From positions 123,376,839 to 123,440,838 of the forward strand of contig OZ024824.1 in the NCBI GenBank assembly GCA_964016985.1: a DNA stretch of 64,000 nt, in the 5' to 3' direction. The position numbers and the translations under genes are program-made. Shown one piece after another: positions 10,285-20,876 of this stretch. The notes beneath the pieces were generated by a model, which had not been told where the DNA came from, did no database searches, and saw only the letters and a program-made list of their open reading frames with translations. This DNA is from Anodontia alba. Lineage: Eukaryota > Mollusca > Bivalvia > Lucinida > Lucinidae. Every line of letters begins with the position of its first letter. Position 1 is the first letter of the stretch.

Positions 10285-10693
10285 CGAGGGATGTTCGAAA
10301 TGAATTGCTTATTTCTATCTGGAGACTTCAAATTTCAAGTTAGCCCAAAAGTACTCATTTCATGCCCTCGAAGTACTCCCCGTGGCTAGAAATGCAAAGT
10401 TTCAGCCGATGTATCTACTTCTTGAAGGCGTCACGGTACGCTGATTTGGGCACAGTAATAAGGTACTGATGAATGGCAGATCCAAGTGCCTGTCGGGACT
10501 GGTATTTCCGCCGGTCAATGACTGCATGTATTAAAATGGCAAATTTTATGTCTTACACTTAGTCTAACATGTACATTTATACACCATTGTGTAGATATTG
10601 AATAACCCTATACAGGTATGCATTGGTTTTTATCGTGCCCCACGTGGATATCGAGCTAGAGGACAATAAGCAATTCATTTCGAACATCCCTCG
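10285..10693 (-). mobile_element. Internally deleted mariner with a remnant transposase C-terminus
   Basis: Terminal repeats CGAGGGATGTTCGAAATGAA are matched at both ends and flanked by TA (10283-10284, 10694-10695), over 409 bp. The minus strand at about 10367-10470 still encodes a mariner C-terminus, recognisable as SAYRDAFKK, a stop, then LCISSHGEYFEGMK. The catalytic core is deleted. The ends differ from those of the intact mariner at 7254, so this belongs to another mariner lineage and would need a transposase supplied from elsewhere. Confidence 0.85.
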
Positions 10694-10933
10694 TATGTCT
10701 TGTGTGATTGTGTCTTGTAATTGTGCCGTCCTCATCTCTTCTTTATTTTTTGGTAGCACGGGAAGTATGTACTTCATGATTATGGCCTTTACCGGTTAAC
10801 TTAATTTATATTTTTTTCTGGTCTGGCAAAGTCGGTAAGTAAATTTATGTCAACTGCAATAACTGAAAGCGAGCTCGCCTTCAATATCCCATAGCTCCAG
10901 ATACGAAAGGGCACCCACATGAAATATGTATTA

Positions 10934-11100
10934 TTTGAGCCAGCGCATTACAAAACCAACAAAATGTCATGTGCGCCAAACGAAGACTCAGATCAGCCTA
11001 GGCGCTCAATTGATAGCTAAGGACCCAAGCTTTCTTCATGCGGACAGCAATGACTGACCTGACTGGGCGGATGCCCAGGCTGACTACAGGCTGTACGTTT
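10934..11100. mobile_element. Left half of a TTGAGCCAGCGCAT-ended MITE
   Basis: Starts TTGAGCCAGCGCATTACAAA and continues with AAGACTCAGATCAGCC and CTTCATGCGGACAGC, as in the complete element at 23273-23510. The right terminal repeat is missing. Confidence 0.6.
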
Positions 11101-11174
11101 CTGGATACGAAACTTAACTGGCAATAGCCACTTCGTATCTTAATTTAACCTGTTTTATCATCTATATTCTTTAG

Positions 11175-11387
11175 ACTACCAGAGGTTTACAAATTTCTCT
11201 GTGTATGTTGGAAATACACCAGATATGTCAGATATGTGCGCCTTCTATTCCGGAAGTGTCGTTAATGGCGAATTTCTTACTTTTACCTGCAATCCACCCA
11301 TTGATGGTCGTTATGTCAAAGTAGTAGACAAAGGCAAACACTTCTTTTATCTGTGTGAAGTAGAAGTCCATGCAAGAAACAACCAAG
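11175..11387 (+). CDS. Exon 2: C-terminal half of the fucolectin domain
   Basis: The 213-bp exon lies between acceptor ATTCTTTAG and donor GTAACA, phase 1 at both ends, matching exon 1. The sequence completes the lectin jelly-roll: VYVGNTPDM, Cys in MCAFYSG, FTCNPPIDGRYVKV and the terminal strand LCEVEVHA. In eel-fucolectin and tachylectin-4 relatives the GRYVxV and LCEVEV strands close the fold and supply conserved disulphide cysteines. All the expected cysteines are visible. The spliced junction to exon 3 creates a Val codon (G plus TG). Intron 1 is 5.7 kb and intron 2 is 7.6 kb; both are full of mobile DNA. Confidence 0.88.
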
Positions 11388-11554
11388 GTAACAATTTATT
11401 AAATTTCTTCGAATTCGAGAAAATAAATGTAATAAACTTATGTTCCACATAAAAATAAATGTAATAAACTTATGTTCCACATAAAAGTATTTTTAAATTT
11501 CAACTCTACAGAATAACATAGAAACCTACGCTTACAGTGTAGACCTAGACGACT

Positions 11555-11833
11555 CATCAGGAAAACACGCCTATATAATTTTGACCCCCTGAAACCCCAC
11601 TTTTATATAGTAAAACTGGGGTTTACAGGGGTATACATTATTTTTCTTCTTTCTGCTCAAAAACATAGATTGTGGGTACTCGTTTGAACCGCCTCGCCGA
11701 GGCGGTTCTAACGAGTACCCACAATCTATGTTTTGAGCAGAAATATGAAAAATATCATAAGTTTTGTCTGGAAATTTTCCCGTTTTCGGTTGTACAATTT
11801 TCAATATATTTGAATAGGCGTGTTTTCGTAATG
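11555..11833 (-). mobile_element. Hairpin MITE family, copy 4
   Basis: Complete, reversed copy: CATCAGGAAAACACGCC start and GAATAGGCGTGTTTTCGTAATG end, with a long central hairpin. Lies 168 bp downstream of exon 2. Confidence 0.88.
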
Positions 11834-12076
11834 TGTAAATAGACCTTTATCAGTATCTATTATATTATCATTCTCATTTTGATTAAAAACTGTAAGGCCT
11901 ATTTACAGAAAATGGGCATGTAAAAAATCAGGGATGGAAGATAAATTAAATCTGTAAAGTTTGCTTTTAGAACAAAGGTCATATAAAAGAATAAAAGTCG
12001 GAGTATCGATTTCATTTAAACTTCCTATGACAGCAATATAGTTTACAGAGCAGCATAAACCCCTAATCCGTCACCC

Positions 12077-12304
12077 CATCACGAAAACATGCCTATATTA
12101 TTTTGCCCCCGTTAAACTCCACTTTTATATAGTAAAACTAGGGTTTATAGGGGTATGAATTATTTTTCTTATTTTTGCTTAAAGAAAACATAAATTGTGT
12201 GTACTTGTTAGAACTTAGAATAATAACAGAGATTTTTTTTCTGAAAATTTACAGTTTTTGGGGGTTGAATTTTTCTTTTTATTTGATAGGCGTGTTTTCG
12301 TAAT
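12077..12304 (-). mobile_element. Hairpin MITE family, copy 5, hairpin deleted
   Basis: Both ends are recognisable (CATCACGAAAACATGCC; GATAGGCGTGTTTTCG), but the central palindrome is reduced to a short stretch (TGTGTGTACTTGTTAGAAC). This is an old or deletion-derived copy. Confidence 0.75.
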
Positions 12305-12691
12305 ACTGTCCTGCACCGCCTTTAACTGATCTTGATCTCGATTTTCTAAGATACTAGAAAGGGCTCAATAATCTCAGGAAATAAACTAAAAGCTGCAGTG
12401 TAATGACGTATAAAACGCTGACATTTAAGGTCGCCAGACGATATCAAACACTAGCTGCATTGATGTCAAAGTAAACATTTAAAAGTTACCTGTGGAAACG
12501 AAGAACACATTAAAGAAAGAAAATCTTGGTCGGTTCACTGAGTCTATACATTAGACGATAGTGTACAGTCGGCTCTCCTTAATTCGAAGTCAAAGGGACT
12601 CTCTGAAATACTTCGAGATATCCGTTTCATGACATATTACATTTGCAGAATTGAGGAAACTAAATAAAAAAGCACGTTTCACAAATAAATA

Positions 12692-13045
12692 CAGTATAAC
12701 CTCAATGGCTCGAACACCGATGGCTCGGTTACCATGGCTAAATCTTACGCATTTTTGAGTCCCTACGAAATGCTTCCACTAGCTAAACAAAACAATTATT
12801 TAGGGAAATTTTCTTATTTTATTACGAAATTGTATGTTGTGTGTACTCATTAGAATCGCCTCATCGAGGAGATTCTAATGAGTGCACTCAACATACAATT
12901 ATTGTGTAGGAAATAAAAAAATCCCTAAATTATCGCTATTTGCTTCCTGACCTGGCACCATGGTTAACCCTCTGTGTCTCGAACTACCCATGTCTCGAAC
13001 AATTTTCTATAGTCTCAAAGATGTTGAGCCACTGAAGTTCGACTG
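12692..13045. mobile_element. Pogo-like MITE type 1, copy 1
   Basis: TA (12690-12691, 13046-13047) flanks imperfect terminal repeats CAGTATAACCTCAATGGCTC and GAGCCACTGAAGTTCGACTG. The central hairpin at about 12827-12902 (GTACTCATTAGAATCGCC and complement) closely resembles the core of the unrelated hairpin MITE family. It is inserted in the type 2 element at 12566. Confidence 0.8.
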
Positions 13046-13140
13046 TATGTAATTTGACTTCTGAAATTAGAGATATATTCAAAATATTGAGGAAAAGAAA
13101 AAAGACTGCTCCTTAAGACGCTTCTTTTATTTTGTTACCT

Positions 13141-13300
13141 GTTTACTCGTTAGAATCGCCTCATCAAGGCGGTTCTAACGAGTACCCACAATCTATGTTT
13201 TGAGCAGAAATATGAAAAATATCAGAATTTTTTATCTGAAAATTTTCAGTTTTTGGTAGTAAAATTTTCAATATATTTGAATAGGCATGTTTTCAGAATG
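13141..13300 (-). mobile_element. Hairpin MITE family, copy 6, right half only
   Basis: Starts within the hairpin arm (TTTACTCGTTAGAATCGCC), continues through the second arm, and ends GAATAGGCATGTTTTCAGAATG. The left ~120 bp are missing. Nested in the pogo-like type 2 element. Confidence 0.8.
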
Positions 13301-13470
13301 CCATGTTAAAACAGGGACCAGATTTTCACTTCGAGATAAGCTGTTATTCGAGATAAGCGAAGTCGAGATAACGAGAGTTGACTGGAGTTTGCAAGGCTGG
13401 GTACAGCCCACAGATACCAATAGGGAATCCTAAGGAAGATAGAAAATAACAACTGCACTATGAAATGTGT

Positions 13471-13757
13471 CATCACGAAAACATGCCTATATAATTTTGA
13501 CCCCCTTAAACCCCACTTTTATATAGTAAAACTGGGGTTTACAGGAGTATACATTATTTTTCTTATTTCTGCTCAAAAACATAGATTGTGGTACTCGTTA
13601 GAACCACCTCTTTCATCTCGTCGAGGCGGTTCTCACGAGTACCCACAATTTGTGTTTTGAGCAGAAATATGAAGAATATCAGAGTTTTTTACCTGGAAAA
13701 TTTCGGTTTTTGGTGGTGAAATTTTCTATATATTTGAATAGGCGTGTTTTCGTAATG
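13471..13757 (-). mobile_element. Hairpin MITE family, copy 7
   Basis: Complete reversed copy, CATCACGAAAACATGCC to GGCGTGTTTTCGTAATG. The hairpin loop is enlarged by an insertion (CTCTTTCATCTCG in place of CTCG). Confidence 0.88.
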
Positions 13758-14258
13758 ACTACAAAAAGGCAGGTGAAAGAGTTAACGAATGACTGTTTCA
13801 CGATGACTAATGGATACAATACCAAGAACATTACATTATGTTTAAATTGAGAAATAAACGTAATACAATTTACATACCCAAAAGGGTTTAACCCTTAAGA
13901 GGATTTTTCGAGACATATATGTCTTTTGAAGCATTTTATCAGACAAATGCTTTGCAACATATTAGGCCTATGACAATGGCAGAGTTATCGTAAGCCTGTA
14001 AAATACGTTACCACGATTTGATAAACATGAAGTGAAACCAATGTTTGATAAAATTGTATTCACCGTTTCATTCTTCTATATTTTTATTACATCGTCCATC
14101 TGGCCAGATGGACATTACTGTGGCATACATTGAATTATAAATATTTACCTTCACATGCGTAATTTACCATATTATCTTACATTACCTTAGCTTCCCTAGA
14201 CTATAGGGATACCCCTGTAAATATTTAAAATAATGAGAAACTTTTCGATCGGATACTT
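13758..14258. other. Intron DNA, no recognised feature
   Basis: Includes AAGGGTTTAACCCTTAAG near 13888, a possible fragment of a TTAA MITE end, but no full element or exon. Confidence 0.4.
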
Positions 14259-14538
14259 CATTACGAAAACATGCCTATTCAAATATACTGAAAATTTTAC
14301 CTCTGAAAAAGGAACATTTTCAGACAAAAAAAAATCTGATATTTTTCATATTTCTGCTCAAAACATAGATTGTGGGTACTCGTTAGAACCGCCTCGTCGA
14401 GGCGGTTCTAACGAGTACCCACAATCTATGTTTTGAGCAGAAATATGAAAAATAATGTATACCCCTGTAAACCCCAGTTTTACTATATAAAAGTGGGGTT
14501 TAAGGGGGTCAAAATTATATAGGCATGTTTTCGTGATG
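14259..14538 (+). mobile_element. Hairpin MITE family, copy 8, with a 113-bp perfect palindrome
   Basis: A complete copy and the best preserved core. Positions 14341-14453 form a perfect palindrome with 56-bp arms about T14397, running from ATTTTTCATATTTCTGCTC through GCCTCG to the exact complement. Terminal repeats are CATTACGAAAACATGCC and GGCATGTTTTCGTGATG. Confidence 0.92.
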
Positions 14539-14812
14539 TCCTTTTGCCTTATATTTGACTGTTAATTCACTTTTAAAATATAACTGGAGATACTCAGAAA
14601 CTGCCACAGTATTGAAGCACAACCTTTCCGAGACACGAAAAGAAAGAGAGATGAGACACAAGCAATGAAAAAACAAACGCAAACGCAACGTATGAAGTCA
14701 ATGACGCACAAACAAAAAATCTGCACCAGAGGATTCGTCTTGGAACGGTCATTAGTACAAATAAGGGGCTTAAACCAGTTTTACTCGCACGAAAGCTCAC
14801 TCCAAATATTAA

Positions 14813-15111
14813 CATCACGAAAACATGCCTATATAATTTTGACCCCTTTAAACCCCACTTTGACCCCCTTAAACCCACTTTTATATAGTAAAACTGGGGT
14901 TTACAAGGGTATACATTATTTTTTCTTATTACTGCTGAAAAACATAGATTGTGGGTACTCGTTAGAACCACCTCGCCGAGGCGGTTCTAACGAGTACCTA
15001 CAATTTATGTTTCAAGTAGAAATATGAAAATTATCAGAGTTTTTATCTGAAAATTTTCAGGTTTTGGAAGTGAAGTTTTCTATATATTTGAATAGGCGTG
15101 TTTTCGTAATG
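14813..15111 (-). mobile_element. Hairpin MITE family, copy 9
   Basis: Complete reversed copy with a local duplication of the CCCCACTTTGACCCCCTTAAA block next to the left end. Ends GAATAGGCGTGTTTTCGTAATG. Confidence 0.85.
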
Positions 15112-16728
15112 AACAATACAAACATAAATATTTTATTGGTGAGGTTAATATTAAAATGGATACCGTATCAACCCTTAGTATTGGGCGTGACAGGTATAAG
15201 CAAACAAGATCAGACAGTTCCGGGTCTACATTGCCACTCATTCCGCATATTTAGATACTTGGTAATAAAATGGTCTTAGTAAAATTAAAGGACAAGTATG
15301 TTACGATATCTTAGTGATAACCACGCGCACTTTTCAGGTAATGTGTATTATCGACAGCCAATCATCGCTTAATGACCATCGTCGTATCGCTATTTCAAAG
15401 CGTTCAGTCAATCTTGGCTTTAATTTTATAAACCGTTCATGGCGTTAGATAAACAGATCACTTAGCTGTATTTTTCTGTTATTCTTCATGAAACATTACG
15501 GGCTAAGATCATTTTAGAATCATCTAGCTTAGACAATTCAAATGTTTACCAAGTGAGTTTTTTTGTGAAGAAAATATTACTTATCTGATTTTTTATCATA
15601 ATTTTTTTGTGCGGTATTAACAGTCACTGAGGTGTAGATGGGCAGCGCTCTCCGACTTATAGTCGGATTTCTCAATTTCTGTATCTTGCAACCCCCCCCC
15701 CCCCCCCACCCAAAAAAAAACAAAAAACAAAAAAAACAAAACAAAAAAAACCAAAAAAAAACGTAACCCTAGCATCGGAAAGATATACGGCTGAACCTCA
15801 TACAAAACTGATGTATAGCAATGCGAAACTAATATATATACACCCAACTCGCGATTGATTAATCTACAGTTGATGTCTGAATATAAATTAGCACTGATTG
15901 TTTAAATTTCTTGTCGCGTTTTGTAAAATGGCGTGTATTTATGGAAATTTGGTGAACATTTTAGTTTGCGGAAATTACGTCAGTTATTACGTTTTGTCTT
16001 TATACATTCTTACCCAGCATAGTTCGTTTTGAAGGTTTTGAAATTATGGACTTGAAGGAATGCGCGGCGATTCCCCCTCTCCATATAAATGCTAAAGATT
16101 TACGTAAGTACAATACAGTGTTCTGTACTCAAAAGACCATAAGTACGAACGCACGAAAGATGTCTGGTAAAATTTAAAATGTGTCATTCAAAATGGTGTC
16201 CTAAAACTTGCAATCAAACGTTTTCTTTCGAGTTTATTGTTGCGGCTATATTGGACGAAACACCGCAAGTTTTTGGTGTTAATCCATTCCTGTATACCTT
16301 CTAATTAAGGCTATGGTAAACGGTAGACGGTTTATTTGAAACGCAATTTGCATGCGAAATTTAAAAATTGATGTCAGACAGGAAAAAGGGTACGGGGTGT
16401 CAGTAATGATGTCATGTTTGCATACGAAAATAAACATTCTGCTTTCTGTTTTTAGCATTTGTTTTTCTTTTTTTTTATGATTTTAACCTGAATACAGAAT
16501 GTTTTGTATACCTGGAATTTGTTAAGTATAAACTGGTCCTCCATAGAAACGTGCAAGTTTTCGCAAAATGCAATGTATGCATATCTGCTATACAGCTGTT
16601 TCCTATACAGACATGTCCAGGCTTTATTCCTATATCGAAATAATTCGTATATACTCGTACACACAAAAACTGCAGATTACTACCTTTAATAATCAATAAA
16701 ATTATGGGACACGGTTTTGTTCATTAAA
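15112..16728. other. Intron DNA with a poly-C/poly-A tract
   Basis: No exon or identifiable element is found. Low-complexity C and A runs lie near 15691-15762. The short open frames here have no recognisable domains. Confidence 0.45.
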
Positions 16729-17010
16729 GCGTAAAAAAAAAAATAGCTGTCTTTCCGCTAATCCGACCGACCCTGTTTCAAACACCCGACTCTGCTACTT
16801 TTATCAGTAAAAATGCAAAATAAAAAAAAGTAAAGCACCGACCCTCAACAAAATACCTGTATTTTCATAAAATTACAGGCTCGACCCTGTTCTTGTCCTG
16901 TTCTTGTCTGGAGCAAAAATAGAAAAAATAAAAAAGTTTCTCCTACTTACCGACCAAAATTTTTTTTCAGCATGTTAGCGGAAAAAAAAAACAGTTTTTT
17001 TTTTACGCCT
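16729..17010. mobile_element. TIR element with AGCGTAAAAA ends
   Basis: The left part AGCGTAAAAAA...CTTTCCGCTAA is complementary to the right part TTAGCGG...TTTTTTTTACGCC. The interior repeats CCGACCCTG words. A MITE of unknown superfamily; the target duplication is unclear. Confidence 0.55.
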
Positions 17011-17392
17011 AACACCCCTTCAGGCTATCCCAAAACATGGGCTCTGTGGGGGTTTTTGCTTTGATACTGAATCCGGTATTATGTTGACAGCGCTATAGGG
17101 GTATGTTTTGCTAACCACCTTTTACTTACTAACTTCACATAAAAAAAATCTAGGCATTTTAAAGTTTAATGTCGAAGCTTTGATATATCACATGATTATG
17201 TGACTGCTTGAATAAAGGCTGAAAAAAGGGTTTAAACACAGTTTGCAGCCATTAAGGTGAACTGTATATTTAAAAACGTATATTTTAAACAGCTATCGCC
17301 AAATTTCAACTTAAGAAAGATAAAAACTTGAGTATACTTTAATTTTCACAGGTGAGCGGACAAGGCGCGTAAGCTGACATTCCATTACGAAA

Positions 17393-17660
17393 ACACGCCT
17401 ATTCAAATATATTGAAAATTTTACAACAAAAACGGGAAAATTTCCAGACAAAAACTATGATATTTTTTTCATATTTCTGCTCAAAACATAGATTGTGAGT
17501 ACTCGTTAGAACCGCCTCGACGAGGCGGTTCTAACGAGTACCCACAATCTATGTTTTGAGCAGAAATAAGAAAAATAATGTATACCCGTGTAAACCCCAG
17601 TTTTACTATATAAAAATGGGGTTTCAGGGGGTCAAAATTATATAGGCGTGTTTTCGTGAT
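17393..17660 (+). mobile_element. Hairpin MITE family, copy 10
   Basis: Complete, CATTACGAAAACACGCC to GGCGTGTTTTCGTGAT, hairpin almost perfect (one difference, GTGAGTACTCG against CGAGTACCCAC). In intron 2. Confidence 0.9.
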
Positions 17661-17822
17661 AGTCATTTGATCAAAACCAGTCGTAGGTAGCAATAACATA
17701 CAATACCTCTCACTACCTCTTAATTTATAAAGCTGTAATTGTAGGCCATCAGGGAACAAACAATTTATAGTGCATGCACTTGGAGAACATCACATATTAC
17801 TCCTCTTGGACTGCCAGTATAA

Positions 17823-18104
17823 CATTACGAAAACACACCTATTCAAATATATTGAAAATTTTACAACCAAAAAAAGGAAAATTTTCAGATAAAAAAATCT
17901 GATATTTTTCATATTTCTGCTCAAAACATAGATTGCGGGTACTCGTTAGAACCGCCTCGCCGAGGCGGTTCTAACGAGTACCCACAATCTATGTTTTTGA
18001 GCAGAAATAAGAAAAATAATGTATACCCCAGTAAACCCCAGTTTTTCTCTATATAAAAGTGGGGTTGAAGAGGATCAAAATTATATAGGCGTGTTTTCGT
18101 AATG
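17823..18104 (+). mobile_element. Hairpin MITE family, copy 11
   Basis: Complete, CATTACGAAAACACACC to GGCGTGTTTTCGTAATG. It lies only 162 bp after copy 10 in the same orientation. Confidence 0.9.
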
Positions 18105-18440
18105 AAGGCCTGTCCTTATGTAAATGTGAAATTTCTCTAAAGCAAATTAACCATTACCACAACATGAGCTAATTCATCAGATGATGATATTTTCCTTATT
18201 TGTCCAGAAACCAGGGTATGACATTTTATGCAAATTGTCTTCATTGGCGACGATTTGCATTAAACGTCAAATCCTGCTTCATGGGAAAAATTGGAAAAAT
18301 ATTTCAAAATGTCGTCTGATGATTTTTTTTACACAGAGTGCTAAGCGTTAATACATTTTTTGTTTACTTAAGTGGGGTCTACTCTGAAAAAGAGTAATTG
18401 GCTCCCACTTCTTATCTTTTATAGAATGCCCTATTTCACG

Positions 18441-18682
18441 TCACGAAAACATGTCTATACAATTGTGACCCCATAAACCCTACTTTTATATAGTAAAACT
18501 GGGGTTACAGGGGTATACATTATTTTTTCTTATTACTGCTAAAAAACATATATTGTAGGAACTCCTTAGAACCGCCTCGTCGGGGCGGTTTTAACGAATA
18601 CCCACAATCTACGTTTTGAGCAGACTAATGAAAAATATCACGAAAACTTTCATGTTCTGGTGGTAAAATTTTCTATATATTA
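18441..18682 (-). mobile_element. Hairpin MITE family, copy 12, decayed
   Basis: Recognisable from TCACGAAAACATGTC and TATAGTAAAACTGGGG. The hairpin has many mismatches (GGAACTCCTTAGAACC) and the terminal repeat after CTATATATTAC is lost. Confidence 0.7.
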
Positions 18683-18779
18683 CAGAAAGTCACAAAAGTT
18701 GTCTCATCTTTAGCAAACATGGTAAAACGTCTACCAAGTGTATTCAGACATCTTAATTAGTTTTTGTTTCATTATGAAA

Positions 18780-19006
18780 ACACGCCTATTCAAATATACT
18801 GAGAATTTTACCAGCCAAAGCAATGAAAATATTCAGATAAAAATTCTGATATTTTTCCTATTTCTGCTCAAAACATAGATTGTAGGTACTTGTTAAAACC
18901 GCCTCGAAGAAATAAGAAAAATAATGTATACCCCTGTAAACCCCATTTTTACTATATAAAAGTGGGGTTTAATGGGTCATCATTATATAGGCATGTTTTC
19001 GTGATG
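18780..19006 (+). mobile_element. Hairpin MITE family, copy 13, abutting exon 3
   Basis: Starts CATTATGAAAACACGCC and ends GCATGTTTTCGTGATG. The right hairpin arm is deleted (GCCTCG joins AAGAAATAAG). The right end stops 13 bp before exon 3, so the element supplies most of the likely branch-point region of intron 2. Confidence 0.85.
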
Positions 19007-19019
19007 GTATTTGTTTTAG

Positions 19020-19225
19020 TGCCTGTTTTCAACGAATCTTGCGGTACTGTGCTCAGTAACTTCACTGGATGGTTAGGGTCAGAGGACACCGACGGTGATG
19101 GCACATATGAAAACGATGTGGATTGTTGGTGGCTTATTGCAACTGACTTGTACTATGCTATTGAACTCAATATAACATCTATAGATATAGAAGATCACAT
19201 CATTTGTGGATATGATTTCCTTGAA
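19020..19225 (+). CDS. Exon 3: N-terminal half of CUB domain 1
   Basis: The 206-bp exon follows acceptor TTTGTTTTAG and ends at donor GTAAGA; it starts in phase 1 and ends in phase 0. The protein reads ESCGTVL, then DTDGDGTYENDVDCWWLI, IELNITSIDIED and CGYDFLE. This is the first half of a CUB domain with three of its four cysteines (ESC, VDC, IIC). The usual SPxYPxxYP stretch before the second Cys is replaced by the acidic DTDGDG loop. The acidic IED..C.YD residues resemble the calcium site of cbCUB domains. The domain is completed by the exon at 23572. CUB domains mediate protein-protein or protein-glycan contact in secreted proteins. Confidence 0.9.
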
Positions 19226-19254
19226 GTAAGATATTTATTTACCTGTCTTCGGGA

Positions 19255-19404
19255 CATACCCGGACAGTGAAAAGACATACACTATATAAGCCGGGATATA
19301 GCATGGTCTACAATATTGCATGTACGCCCAGCGAAGAGTCAGATCAGCCAGCACAGCCTAATTAGAATCTTCGCTGTTCGCCCGAAGACGCTTTGGGTCC
19401 TTGT
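19255..19404. repeat. AGATCAGCC-type repeat fragment
   Basis: Contains GCGAAGAGTCAGATCAGCC and AATCTTCGCTGTTCGCCCGAAG, words shared with 23273-23510 and 22885-23000. Ends are not defined. Confidence 0.4.
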
Positions 19405-19510
19405 CCCGCTAGCATTCTGCTTAAATCTATATCGGACCGTTATCAGCCCGACAGGATACCTGTCGGGCCGATAACGGTCCGATATAGATTTAAGCAGAAT
19501 GCTAACTGGG
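19405..19510. mobile_element. Short palindromic MITE (TAGCATTCT family), copy 2
   Basis: The clearest member. GCTAGCATTCTGCTTAAATC on the left is complementary to GATTTAAGCAGAATGCTA on the right. The stem runs nearly unbroken to a tip GCCCGACAGG-ATA-CCTGTCGGGC. Confidence 0.85.
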
Positions 19511-19631
19511 TGGCTACCCACAGTGTCATTTGAAGACTGGCTAGACTACGAGGATGTAAAAATGCTGTGCCCCGGCTTATTAACCTCGGGCCTGATCAGG
19601 GCGTTCAGTGAACATTGAGATAATGTTTGTT

Positions 19632-19912
19632 TCTTTTGAGGTTTTACGGCCCAGTCAACACATAAGAGTCATGTCGAGTGCGGTAAGTTTACCGACCCAC
19701 ACTTAGTCCTCTAAGTTGTTAAACAGTATGTATGCACATTCATTCGCCAGAAACTGACAACCGCCCTTCATGAATCAGCGGAAGGGAGAAATTTACCGTA
19801 GAAAATATTTCATGATAAATTGTTACGAAAAATGCGGGGATAGAACCCGCGACTTCCTGATCATCTGTAGGACGCGCATCCAGCTGAGCGACCGAGGCCA
19901 AAGAGGGAGGTC
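19632..19912 (-). mobile_element. tRNA-derived SINE, copy A
   Basis: Read on the minus strand, a tRNA-like head carries an A box (CGCTCAGCTGGATGCG, about 19875-19891) and a B box (GGGTTCTATCC, about 19837-19848). A body with CCGCTGATTCATGAAGGGCG follows, then the tail GACTGGGCCGTAAAACCTC ending in A-rich AAGAAACAAAC. The same body and tail recur at 56915-57240. Pol III-type internal promoter; no protein. Confidence 0.8.
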
Positions 19913-19965
19913 ACATAGGAGCCGGGACATAGCATTTCCTATAAACTTGCTGTTCAAGATTTATG

Positions 19966-20162
19966 TTAACCCTTGTCATGCTGAAGAAATTAAGAAGCCA
20001 CACCCATTTCTAATTTTCAGCCAGTCAGATACTTGATCAAGGTTGTTGATATGGATTCACATATTTAATAGCAAATAGTGTAGATCCAGATCAGTTGGCT
20101 TCTTTAGATCTACACTTTTTGCAAAGGCAGGGTATATCCGGGCTCAGCAGGACAAGGGTTAA
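19966..20162. mobile_element. TTAA-flanked MITE (piggyBac-like ends), copy 2
   Basis: TTAA at both ends (19966-19969, 20159-20162), left repeat CCCTTGTCATGCTGAA and right repeat CTCAGCAGGACAAGGG. The central hairpin GATCCAGATCAGTTGGCTTC is partly lost on one arm. The same family as 1255-1468, in reverse orientation. Confidence 0.85.
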
Positions 20163-20876
20163 TGACATTGCAGAGTCACTTCTTGGTTTAACACGTTTAT
20201 CTGCAGATTATAGCCCTTTGTTCTGCTCAACATCATCAGTTGCAGATTTACAGGGTATAATTAATCATGATTTACAGATTCTATCTGCTTGGGCTAAACA
20301 ATGGCTCATATGTTTCAACGCTTTGAAAACTGAGGCCATCCGGTCCACTTTAAAGCATTTTGCTAGCTTGCCCCATATAATTGTTGATAGTATTCCAATT
20401 TAATAATGCTCAGATCACAAAGAAAACATCATTAGTAGTGCTTCCACAGTCATTAGTATTATGCGTAAACTAAAATTTACTTTTCATAGCACTGAATCGA
20501 ATTTATATATTTATTATACACAAAGTAATGAAATATAGAGAATTATTAATGAAATAAAATGCATATTTCGAAAAAGTTATATTTTCACTAATGAAAATAT
20601 AAAACATATTTTCACTCCTCTGAGCAGTGAAAAATATAAGATCTGGAACTATTCGGACGGCACAAAGAACTAGAGTTTGCATGTTTTTATTACACGAGAT
20701 GAAAATTTTTATGGTATTCACAGAAAAAGAGAAAAATTTTCTTTTTATTTTATTGTTTACTAGCCAGTGCGCGTTTCTGACGTCATATCTAACGTTACCA
20801 AACAAAACATGAACGTCATGGCAAGATTTGCAACTCTTCTATCGAAAGTGATGTATATAATTCAAATGTTTGTCGT

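Larger units (their letters stand above)
12566..13384. mobile_element. Pogo-like MITE type 2, disrupted by two nested insertions
   Basis: The left end is CAGTCGGCTCTCC after TA. The right end is GAGATAACGAGAGTTGACTG. Internal blocks ACTCTCTGAAATACTTCGA and CAGATTTTCACTTCGAGATA are shared with 29094-29414. A pogo-like type 1 MITE (12692-13045) and half a hairpin MITE (13141-13300) sit inside. Confidence 0.7.

Noticed and set aside
14594..15027. Overlapping 120-125-codon frames on both strands
   Set aside because: Both run into the hairpin MITE and owe their length to its palindrome, which is open in several frames.
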